Source: Mikrocytos mackini
Lineage: Eukaryota > Endomyxa > Ascetosporea > Mikrocytida > Mikrocytiidae
Assembly (NCBI GenBank): GCA_030180075.1
Contig: JASNJN010000298.1
Span: 1 to 20,696, forward strand
Length of the DNA: 20,696 nucleotides
Direction of reading: 5' to 3'
Shown here: positions 8,751 to 16,568 of the stretch, piece by piece
Numbering within the stretch: position 1 is the stretch's first letter
How the letters are laid out: each line of letters begins with the position of its first letter
Made by a program: the position numbers and the translations under genes
Notes under the pieces: model-generated
The model's input: the letters and a program-made list of their open reading frames with translations, nothing else
What the model was told of the DNA's origin: nothing
Database searches by the model: none

Positions 8751-8805
8751 AAAATAACAAAATTATTCATCTTTTAATTTATAAAACTATTATATCATGT
8801 TTAAA

Positions 8806-9817
8806 TTAATATTTAATTATGTCTCCATTGCTTTCTAACACTTTTTCACATCTTAAATCCATGCTGTTTACCAGGTTTTCACATATACTCATATCGATTT
8901 TGTTCCAACATTTCAATACTCTTTCTGTCAATTGCTTCTTGCTGCTAAACACCCTGCCTCCTTTGCACACCATTCCAGATAGTATTGCCCATAGATTCTC
9001 AATAGGATTGAGATCTGGAGAACAAGCCGGCCAGTCCATGAGCGCCACTTTATTGTCTTCAAAAAACTTCTTTGAAAAGGCTGAAACATGACATGGGGCA
9101 TTGTCCTGTTGAAACACATAGTTTCTTCGCCCCATGCATGTGTTAAAAGTAGGTATAGCTTCTTCTTTCATAATCTTAGTATACTTTTGAGAATTTAATG
9201 TCCCTTCGATGGGGATCAATTTTAAGACTCCCTTTTTGCAAAAAGATCCCCAAAACATCACAGAAGTGTTCCTTTGCTTCTTTAAAAAGAAATACCTTAT
9301 TAATACGTCTGCACACCGATTTGTCTTTATTACTTTTAGCCCAAACTTTTGTATCGCCGTCCGGGGCGCAAAGGTTGAACTTTTTTTCATCAGAAAACAC
9401 TACAAAATCCCAATATCCCAGATTTTTAACATGCCTAGCAGCAAATAAGCATCTTTTAGTCTTATGTTGTTGAGTAAGGAAGGGGACATACTTTGTTTTG
9501 TAGCGGCTAAATCCTTGTGCTTTTACAAATCGATAGAAAGTACGCAAACTACAAGCTGGTTTGCACGAAAAAAACAAGGCTTTAACTGAATGTATACCTT
9601 GTGTCTTCACCTTTTTGTTAAAAACTCTCAAAAAGCGTTCTGTCGCAAAGTTGAAGGGTGCTTGTTTTTGACATTCTTGAGAGTGGATCTTTGGTGTTAG
9701 GGTCCTATATACAAAACTATAGGAGCATCTGAAGTGTTTTGCTGTTTTACGAAAGGAATGGAGATTACTGTAGACTTTTTTAATGTCCCGAATGAGTAAA
9801 CGGGACTTTAAGTTCAT
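8806..9817 (-). pseudogene. Tc1-like DD34E transposase, copy 1, one frameshift
   Basis: It starts at ATG 9817 and ends at TAA 8806. An N-terminal helix-turn-helix region (about residues 1-110, with FRKTAKHFRCSYSFVYRTL) would bind the terminal repeats. The catalytic domain shows FSDEKKF (first Asp), QQDNAPCH (second Asp) and SPDLNPIENLW (Glu), with exactly 34 residues between the second Asp and Glu, the Tc1 signature. The reading frame must shift by +1 near 9280, between the RRIN segment and TSVMFWG. Apart from that single extra nucleotide the ORF is open, about 336 residues, the normal Tc1 length. Catalyses cut-and-paste transposition into TA when intact. Confidence 0.9.
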
Positions 9818-9985
9818 TGAAATTTTTAATTTTTTTTAAAAAATAATTTGTTTTGGATTCTATTTTATACGACTTTTGATAAGAAAATTCGATGATTGGA
9901 AATATCTATACCACTAAAATAACATTTTAATTCGAATCTACGTTTCCAAAATATCATAGATTTTTTTAAAAAATTAAAATTTTCA
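9818..9985. other. 168-bp spacer at the centre of the Tc1 palindrome
   Basis: It joins the two start-codon ends. About 25 bases on each side (A/T tracts ending in TTTCA before ATG) are shared and inverted; the middle ~115 bases are unique and AT-rich. There is no TTGAATCACC-type repeat, hence no recognisable 5' terminal repeat for either element. It may be the original junction of the dimer. Confidence 0.6.
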
Positions 9986-11402
9986 ATGAACTTAAAGTCC
10001 CGTTTACTCATTCGGGACATTAAAAAAGTCTACAGTAATCTGGCACGAGTGCCCACAGCCACAAAAAGTGCCCACAGCCACAAAAATGTTTCACTATCAA
10101 TAATTTGAATTTTTTATTTATTTTTCGAAAAAAATAAATGTATCTAGAAAGTTTATTTTGGTATTTAGAATAAATTATTTTTTACCAAGATATTGTTATT
10201 ATCGTTCCGTAAATCGATATTAACATTATTTTGGAATTTGAATAAATTTGTATTTTATCATAAACTATCCTGTCTATATTACATATTTTCTATATATAAT
10301 ATCTCTCATGTATTTATATATAATTTAAAATTAATTTTGTTTCGATTAATCAGATTTTTGTGATTTTGAAAAAAAAATTGTGGCTGTGGGCATTTTTTGT
10401 GGCTGTGGGCACTTTTTGTGGCTGTGAAGAATGGTGCCCAGTAATCTCCATTCCTTTCGTAAAACAGCAAAACACTTCAGATGCTCCTATAGTTTTGTAT
10501 ATAGGACCCTAACACCAAAGATCCACTCTCAAGAATGTCAAAAACAAGCACCCTTCAACTTTGCGACAGAACGCTTTTTGAGAGTTTTTAACAAAAAGGT
10601 GAAGACACAAGGTATACATTCAGTTAAAGCCTTGTTTTTTTCGTGCAAACCAGCTTGTAGTTTGCGTACTTTCTATCGATTTGTAAAAGCACAAGGATTT
10701 AGCCGCTACAAAACAAAGTATGTCCCCTTCCTTACTCAACAACATAAGACTAAAAGATGCTTATTTGCTGCTAGGCATGTTAAAAATCTGGGATATTGGG
10801 ATTTTGTAGTGTTTTCTGATGAAAAAAGTTCAAACTTTGCGGCCCGGACGGCGATACAAAAGTTTGGGCTAAAAGTAATAAAGACAAATCGGTGTGCAGA
10901 CGTATTAATAAGGTATTTCTTTTTAAAGAAGCAAAGTAACACTTCTGTGATGTTTTGGGGATCTTTTTGCAAAAAGGGAGTCTTAAAATTGATCCCCATC
11001 TAAGGGACATTAAATTCTCAAAAGTATACTAAGATTATGAAAGAAGAAGCTATACCTACTTTTAACACATGCATGGGGCGAAGAAACTATGTGTTTCAAC
11101 AGGACAATGCCCCGTGTCATGTTTCAGCCTTTTCAAAGAAGTTTTTTGAAGACAATAAAGTGGCGCTCATGGACTGGCCGGCTTGTTCTCCAGATCTCAA
11201 TCCTATTGAGAATCTATGGGCAATACTCTCTGGAATGATATACAAAGGAGGCAGAGTGTTTAGCAGCAAGAAGGAATTGACAGAAAGAGTATTGAAATGT
11301 TGGAATAAAATCGATCTGAGTATATGTGAAAACCTGGTAAACAGCATGGATTCAAGATGTGAAAAAGTATTAGAAAGCAATGGAGACATAATTAAATATT
11401 AA
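9986..11402 (+). pseudogene. Tc1-like DD34E transposase, copy 2, multiply broken
   Basis: It starts at ATG 9986 and ends at TAA 11402, same family as copy 1 with a few percent difference. Lesions: a nested MITE plus duplicated target (406 bp) after codon 18; loss of one A in the A-run just after the FSDE motif (near 10823); the same extra-nucleotide frameshift as copy 1 near 10915; and a GAA to TAA nonsense change at 11001-11003. Catalytic motifs QQDNAPCH and SPDLNPIENLW persist. Without the insertion the length is 1011 nt, the expected 337 codons, because the A loss offsets the extra base; about 30 codons between them remain out of frame. The apparent ATG at 10431 lies in the MITE end and is not a natural start. 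Confidence 0.9.
10042..10438. mobile_element. 397-bp MITE nested in transposase copy 2
   Basis: The 9-bp sequence CAGTAATCT flanks it at 10033-10041 and 10439-10447, while the sister copy has it once (minus strand, 9762-9770), proving the insertion. The ends are GGCAC and GTGCC. Just inside each end lie tandem units of GTGCCCACAGCCACAAAAA, inverted between the two sides. The middle is AT-rich with no ORF. A 9-bp duplication fits Mutator-like (9 bp) or Merlin (8-9 bp) elements (known); the GG start and Merlin's known presence in some microsporidia make Merlin attractive, but no transposase is here to decide. Confidence 0.9.
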
Positions 11403-11458
11403 TTTAAACATGATATAATAGTTTTATAAATTAAAAGATGAATAATTTTTGTTATTTT

Positions 11459-11656
11459 GGTGATTCAATATTTTTGGCAATGGTTCTATAAAATACATGT
11501 TTGGATTTTAAAAAATACGATAGAATATATATATATTTAACTATTTTTACCATCCACGTATTTCTCAGGTTTTGATATCTACACTGCATAAAAATAAAGA
11601 CTTTATAAGTATATTTGAAGAGTTTCAAGGTGATTCAATTCTCTTGGCAACGGGTG
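11459..11656. repeat. Right IR/DR end of the Tc1-like element
   Basis: Mirror image of the left end. Direct repeats with core GGTGATTCAAT and TTGGCAA lie at 11459-11480 and 11629-11650, 170 bp apart, and the tip GGTG abuts TA at 11657-11658. The spacer between the two repeats has diverged more from its left counterpart than the repeats themselves. Confidence 0.75.
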
Positions 11657-11972
11657 TACACTATACTTTTATTATACGATACTCAGCTGTAGTCAAGTAG
11701 TAACACTCCAATATTTTAAATATTAAACATAAAAGTATTGGCGGCATACCTTGATAGGAACTTGATACATTACCCGAACGTATTATCAACCATTTGAATT
11801 TTATTTTTAGAAAATTTTTAAAAATAGCAATTGTGTTCAAACAGGCAAAAACTCTCGACGTTCGACTTTATATTATATTAAAATATTGTTTGTCGAGTTT
11901 TAAGGAATGCTATTGTCATGCAAAAGCAAAAATTTTATATAAAATTTTAAATATTTAATTCTCAAACAACAA
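11657..11972. other. Intergenic, upstream of zinc-finger gene
   Basis: 316 AT-rich bases between the transposon end and the ATG at 11973. They must hold the promoter of that gene. I see a short CTCGAC/GTCGAG inverted pair (about 11854 and 11893) but no convincing regulatory box, and no ORF. Confidence 0.4.
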
Positions 11973-13532
11973 ATGTTGGACCAAATAAACCCAGGCGTTT
12001 ATAAAATAATCCATGATGCAGTAAAAGACACAGAAAACATCCCCGATATCAAAAAGTACATTTCTAAGAACTCACTACTTCTTTATCATTGGGGAAGATT
12101 CTCTAAAACTCCAATACAAAAAAGTTACCACGACGCTTCACTAGTAGAGTCTGGTGTATGTTCTGTTTGCGGGTCCAAAGTATGTGCCAAATGTTCGGGA
12201 GTCTTTGTAATGGACTATTTCAACAACACAAGGGTCATTTGCTTTAACTGTGCATATTTCCAAATTATTCCGAGATATAAACTTTCTCCTTCTAAGATCA
12301 AACAAGACGTGAGCAGAAGCTTACAAGAAGTAGAAGAACTTAGGATGACCATTACAAAACTGAAGGAGTATGCCATGTGTCTCCTGACAAGAACGTTTTC
12401 CAACTATTTCTCTGTTTTTGGAGTTATTCAATTAGCACAGAAGCATTTGAACTCAAATGAAGCCAACAACGAGTTAGTCGACGTGTTTGTTGATCTGATG
12501 GACTCAGTAAACAATTATTACCAACTTTTAAATGAAGAGGACAAAGACAACATCAGACTTGTAGAAAACTATGTCAATATTCTAACTGGTGAAAACATTT
12601 CAAACATTAAAAAAAGAGTGGCTTTACTGAAAGAGAAACACCTTGGATTGCAGGAAAAACACACAGACAAACATTTCGATTTAATAAAAGCATTCGAGTC
12701 TTTAAACCAAGAAATTGAAGACTTTAACAAAGTAAGAAAAGAACGACTTCTTAAAAAAGGGGAAAGTTTGACCCTATTACGAAGCAAAGCTTTCATTTTA
12801 AAAGAAAAGACTATAACTTACAATAAATTGGCAGATCAATTTGACGAGGATTTCGAGATTAACTTTGAGGAACCGACTAAGCTAAACAACGTAACGAAGA
12901 TGTACCTTATATGCCACGAATTAAGCAACATAAAAGTTCAGCTTAAAGAAATAGTCTACACTTTATATGCTATTTTGTACAAACAGCTTGACGTATACTG
13001 TTACCCAAAGTCAGAAATTCTTCGAAACCTAAAGAAAATACTCGATCAGCACTCACCCGAAGATGTTCTTGTCCACCAAGCGAAATCAATACAGAGCAAT
13101 CATTCCCCTGATGAGAACATGCGTCTTCCAAAGAATATGATAGTGGAAAGGCTCATTCTGAAAAAAAAGGACGTTAGAAAAAATCGCATTAAAATCATAA
13201 CAGACAAAAGCAAATACGCCGATCAGAATGTAGATCGTTCACTTACGAAAAAGAAACCAAAAGAAGAAGGGACGTTTGTGTCAGATTCGTTACTAAAATC
13301 AAACCGTGATGAAAGAAAGAACGAAATCGTGATTGTTGGCAAACCACCTAAGGACGTCCATGGTGCTTTTCTGAAAGAAAGTATCGAAATTCATTCTCCG
13401 GACTCGGATAGTTTCTCTAGCTTAAATAGATCGACCACTGGAGTAAATTTTGGACATGATAAAAAGACTGAAGACGATGTTGTTGTAAAAAAGGATATTG
13501 GAAATGGAATCCCGGAGTCATTGTCTCGGTAA
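11973..13532 (+). CDS. FYVE/rabphilin-type zinc-finger coiled-coil protein
   Basis: 519 residues, ATG at 11973, TAA stop. Cys pairs at 63/66, 71/74 and 90/93 form CSVCGSKVCAKC...CFNC, which matches the last three CxxC pairs of the rabphilin/FYVE_2 zinc finger (CxxC-x3-VCxKC...CxxC). The first CxxC pair of that family is absent; His53 or another residue may substitute. In known proteins this finger with flanking helices binds Rab GTPases at vesicles. Residues ~105-360 are helical with coiled-coil stretches (about 205-275). The C-terminal ~125 residues are basic, Ser/Asp-containing and probably disordered. No signal peptide or membrane span, so cytosolic. Rab-effector role is inference; a plain RING/PHD-like finger is the alternative. 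Confidence 0.75.
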   Translation: MLDQINPGVYKIIHDAVKDTENIPDIKKYISKNSLLLYHWGRFSKTPIQKSYHDASLVESGVCSVCGSKVCAKCSGVFVMDYFNNTRVICFNCAYFQIIPRYKLSPSKIKQDVSRSLQEVEELRMTITKLKEYAMCLLTRTFSNYFSVFGVIQLAQKHLNSNEANNELVDVFVDLMDSVNNYYQLLNEEDKDNIRLVENYVNILTGENISNIKKRVALLKEKHLGLQEKHTDKHFDLIKAFESLNQEIEDFNKVRKERLLKKGESLTLLRSKAFILKEKTITYNKLADQFDEDFEINFEEPTKLNNVTKMYLICHELSNIKVQLKEIVYTLYAILYKQLDVYCYPKSEILRNLKKILDQHSPEDVLVHQAKSIQSNHSPDENMRLPKNMIVERLILKKKDVRKNRIKIITDKSKYADQNVDRSLTKKKPKEEGTFVSDSLLKSNRDERKNEIVIVGKPPKDVHGAFLKESIEIHSPDSDSFSSLNRSTTGVNFGHDKKTEDDVVVKKDIGNGIPESLSR

Positions 13533-13790
13533 TGTAAATACATAAAAGATTACATTTTCAACCCCATGTAATATTTACAAATCAAAATGTATGTATATTT
13601 GTGTTATTTACTTCCGTTTCCCTACCATTATATCTAAATCCAACCATTTCCCAGAAATACAGGCTGTTTGTCAATAGGTTCGGTCCAAATTACAACAGCA
13701 AATAAAAGGGATGGTTGAAGTAGACATAAAATGGTGTTAAGGCTAAGTTAAACTTCTCGAAACTGAATTTCCTTTGAACCCTGTGTATAA
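13533..13790. other. Intergenic between two co-oriented genes
   Basis: 258 bases between the zinc-finger gene's stop and the next ATG. The left part would hold the transcript end of the first gene and the right part the promoter of the second. No ORF; a weak CAACCATTTCCC / GGGATGGTTG inverted pair is present (about 13640-13720). Confidence 0.4.
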
Positions 13791-14948
13791 ATGGTGAGCC
13801 TATTATATCTGTTATTGAATATATGTTCATTGGTTATTTCTATTGATAGCATTAAGGTTGATATTCCACCAATTAAACTTAAGACAGATGTCCAAATTCC
13901 TATTAATACACACATGAGCTTTCTAAATCCTAAACAACTTCCACGGATATGCAAACGTATTCTAAAGGCATGTATATCTTGTATGAAGAGTGTAAGTATC
14001 TGTATAAGGGACAACGAACCAACTAAAAATAAAAAGTTAACTCCAGATTCAAGAGCTCCTCGTAAATACAACTCACAGAGCCTTGCTCATCTCCCCGACG
14101 CCCACGAGAAGGAAGTTAACATCTTTGTAGGTCGGTATTCATTGCCCGGAAAATATCTACAGCCTATGAAACCATTTGAACATCCAAAAACAAAAGAAAT
14201 GCTAACAGGACAAAGTTTTAAAGAGTTACCTTATTTACAAGACTTTGATTCCCAGAACTTGATAGTAAGTATGATAGAATACATATTGCAAGAAAGAAAG
14301 AGGTTAAGTGTTTTTTACGATACACTGAGCTCAAAACTCTATGTGACAGAAAATGATACTATACAAACGATTTCTTTGAAAACAAAGTTACAGTTTATAG
14401 AAAATGGAATTGGTAACACTTTCGAATTAGAAAGTTATGTATTAAACGAGTTTGGAATCAAAGCTAATAGATGGTCAACAGCTCCTAATAACATGGTTTC
14501 AAATATTGGAATACCTTCCAATAAACTATACAAATTCAAACCGAGGAATTTCGTCGCCAATTCCATATCGATACCGGTTATTGAAAACGACTACACTTTA
14601 GAACAATTCGAAAATCAGATTAAATTCAAAAGGAATGACATCAAAGATCATAAGCTCCATATAAAAGTATTGAAAGTTTTGATTGACAAATTAAAAGCTA
14701 AACAAGAAAAGTTGTACAAAGAAGAATGTTTAGTTAATTCATCTGTAGATTATCTTGATCGTATTGTGAGTTTGATTTACGAAATGGTTCTTGTGTATGA
14801 TGAGTTGAAAAGTGATAATATAGAGATGAATGGATATATTAACAGAAAAGAAGAATATAAAAATACAAGAAACTGCTGTGAGGATAAAGTCCGTATAACT
14901 GTAAAACGTATAGAAAGTAACAAGGATATCATCCCCGAAAAGAAATAA
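13791..14948 (+). CDS. Secreted Cys-containing coiled-coil protein, unknown
   Basis: 385 residues, ATG at 13791, TAA stop. A hydrophobic N-terminus (about 3-17, LLYLLLNICSLVIS) with a polar break near 18-20 is a good signal peptide. Cys cluster at 54, 61, 64 and 71, with three more at 313, 362 and 363, fits an oxidising extracellular or secretory environment. Residues ~268-350 are strongly helical and charged, probably coiled coil; the tail is Lys-rich. No membrane span after the signal and no retention signal recognised, so secreted or wall-bound (inference). No family identified. It converges on the minus-strand gene at 15034 with 85 bases between stops. Confidence 0.8.
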   Translation: MVSLLYLLLNICSLVISIDSIKVDIPPIKLKTDVQIPINTHMSFLNPKQLPRICKRILKACISCMKSVSICIRDNEPTKNKKLTPDSRAPRKYNSQSLAHLPDAHEKEVNIFVGRYSLPGKYLQPMKPFEHPKTKEMLTGQSFKELPYLQDFDSQNLIVSMIEYILQERKRLSVFYDTLSSKLYVTENDTIQTISLKTKLQFIENGIGNTFELESYVLNEFGIKANRWSTAPNNMVSNIGIPSNKLYKFKPRNFVANSISIPVIENDYTLEQFENQIKFKRNDIKDHKLHIKVLKVLIDKLKAKQEKLYKEECLVNSSVDYLDRIVSLIYEMVLVYDELKSDNIEMNGYINRKEEYKNTRNCCEDKVRITVKRIESNKDIIPEKK

Positions 14949-15033
14949 AGAAATAAAAATGTGACTACTATAATAAATTTGTAAATAAAACCAATAAACC
15001 TTTGTTTTAAATAACATTGATAAATTATTATAA
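14949..15033. terminator. Short convergent 3' region with AATAAA signals
   Basis: Only 85 bases lie between the stop codons of two converging genes. The plus strand has AATAAA-type hexamers here (AATAAA near 14953 and 14986), and minus-strand counterparts are less clear. Polyadenylation of the two genes probably occurs in or past each other's 3' region. Function is inferred from position and hexamers. Confidence 0.35.
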
Positions 15034-16326
15034 TTATTCTTTCGATATTTTTTCTATTTTCTTAATTTCCTCTGCTAACTCTGCTTGTAACACTTCACGA
15101 TTATATACGATTTTCTTCATAATAAACACCAATGCTTTCATGTTATTGTTATTTTGTTTATTCACAAGTTCTTTGTTGAATTTGTCACATGCAAATATAC
15201 TTTTAACGTCGGCTGCTATATCTATCCAGTTATCTTCTCTGTAAATTTTAAAGTTTAAATCTGATAATAATTCTAACAGATCGCAAATAACATTCGGAAT
15301 TTGCTGTTCCACCTTTTCTTTCAACAGTTTTAAATACAAAACCGTGCTATTTATATCAAATTCAATATTTTTCCTCAAAACGACCCATTTTAAGAACTCA
15401 TGTACTAACTCTTTATCCATTCCAGCTATCAATTGTATTTTCTCAGTATTAAAATATGAATTTAAATTTAAATCTTTCTTAAACTCCTCACTTTCGTTCT
15501 TCATAACATTTATTGTAAATTGAATGATATTTCTAAATCTTTTTATCGCCTTACCATCTGTGCTGGCTTTTCCTAGTTTGGAAGCAAAGTTATCTAAAAC
15601 CTCGTTGGTGTATTTTATTATATTGTACTTTTCAACGTAAACGAAAATCAAAGTTAAGGTTGTCTCTTTAGTTCTTTTTATTTTTGTTGCAGACGTAAGG
15701 TTGTTATATATTTTTATTATGATGTCGTAAATGTCCGATGGGTGGTTTATTTTGTTCATCATTTTGTTGTTTAGGACTGGGAGTATATATTTTTCACTGG
15801 GGAATATTTTATTGTGAAAAGAAATCACTTTTGAAAGATTCTTTAATGTATTCAAGTAGGAGATTACGTGGCATTTGTTTCTGTCTACACGTTCAATAGT
15901 CGACATGTATTTACGTGAATACATTTTATCGATCATAAGTTGTTGTTCGCTTAACATAAAGCTCAGACAGCCTAGCAAATAACTGAATAAACGCTTCAAA
16001 TCTTCGCGTACTGGAAATAAATCGAATAGAACAACTTCGTTTGAAGTTGTTTTGAGTATCCTGATGAAAAGTTTGCATACTTTGACGTAGGATTTGTATT
16101 GGAGATTTGTAATAGACCTTTGATTTATTCTGAATAGCGTATCGTGTGTGTGGTAGGAATATAGACTGTTTAGAAGCTTGAAAGTATTGTCCAACAATGA
16201 AGAAATGTCTTTGATAGAAGAATTGATATCATTGTTCAACGTGGTAGAAATAAGAAGTGCTGTAATCTTGCCATGTAAATCTCTTAACCTCAAAAAACTT
16301 GTAGTTGTATCCTTGTGTTGGTTCAT
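15034..16326 (-). CDS. All-helical protein of unknown function
   Basis: 430 residues from the first ATG at 16326 (an in-frame TTG lies 20 codons upstream but is an unlikely eukaryotic start). The upstream strand reads CCCCAACAAGCAG directly before ATG. The sequence is almost wholly helical, rich in Leu, Ile, Lys and Asn, without signal peptide, convincing membrane span or Cys motif. Several segments repeat a pattern of ~30-40 residue amphipathic helices, compatible with an alpha-solenoid (ARM/HEAT-like), but no repeat consensus is clear. It ends in a charged coiled segment (about residues 405-430). No family recognised. It is co-oriented with the helicase gene, 242 bases downstream. Confidence 0.75.
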   Translation of the reverse strand: MNQHKDTTTSFLRLRDLHGKITALLISTTLNNDINSSIKDISSLLDNTFKLLNSLYSYHTHDTLFRINQRSITNLQYKSYVKVCKLFIRILKTTSNEVVLFDLFPVREDLKRLFSYLLGCLSFMLSEQQLMIDKMYSRKYMSTIERVDRNKCHVISYLNTLKNLSKVISFHNKIFPSEKYILPVLNNKMMNKINHPSDIYDIIIKIYNNLTSATKIKRTKETTLTLIFVYVEKYNIIKYTNEVLDNFASKLGKASTDGKAIKRFRNIIQFTINVMKNESEEFKKDLNLNSYFNTEKIQLIAGMDKELVHEFLKWVVLRKNIEFDINSTVLYLKLLKEKVEQQIPNVICDLLELLSDLNFKIYREDNWIDIAADVKSIFACDKFNKELVNKQNNNNMKALVFIMKKIVYNREVLQAELAEEIKKIEKISKE

Positions 16327-16568
16327 CTGCTTGTTGGGGATATATGTGTTTTTAATTTTTATTTTTAATTTTGAAAAAATTCTCAATGATAAGACAAACT
16401 CCCAAAGAAGCTTTTACCTCAAGCAAATAAAATAACACTGACTTATTGTGCAATTATAACTATTGAAAGAATTTGTTTTAATATTAATCTCTAATTTGGT
16501 GAGAAATCCAAAGTTAATCAGAAAAATCATAAATGTTCAGATGAAAACGGAATATTAATTCTAATCAG

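Larger units (their letters stand above)
8552..11656. mobile_element. Head-to-head pair of Tc1-like transposons bounded by IR/DR ends
   Basis: Two copies of one Tc1-like element lie in opposite orientation with their 5' ends facing each other across a 168-bp spacer (9818-9985). The outer tips match: CACC, two variable bases, then TTGCCAAGAGAATT, on both sides next to TA (8550-8551 and 11657-11658). Only ~25 bp next to the start codons is shared on the inner sides, and no terminal repeat is visible there, so both elements lack a 5' end. The whole 3.1-kb palindrome therefore has the outline of one unit bounded by two 3' ends. The plus-strand copy also carries a nested MITE. Confidence 0.85.

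Noticed and set aside
10431-10433. ATG as start of transposase copy 2
   Set aside because: It lies in the last bases of the nested MITE; the natural start is at 9986, before the insertion.
16327-16386. 20-codon upstream extension of the helical protein from TTG
   Set aside because: A good ATG is present at 16326 and the extension is a Lys/Ile-rich translation of an A/T tract.
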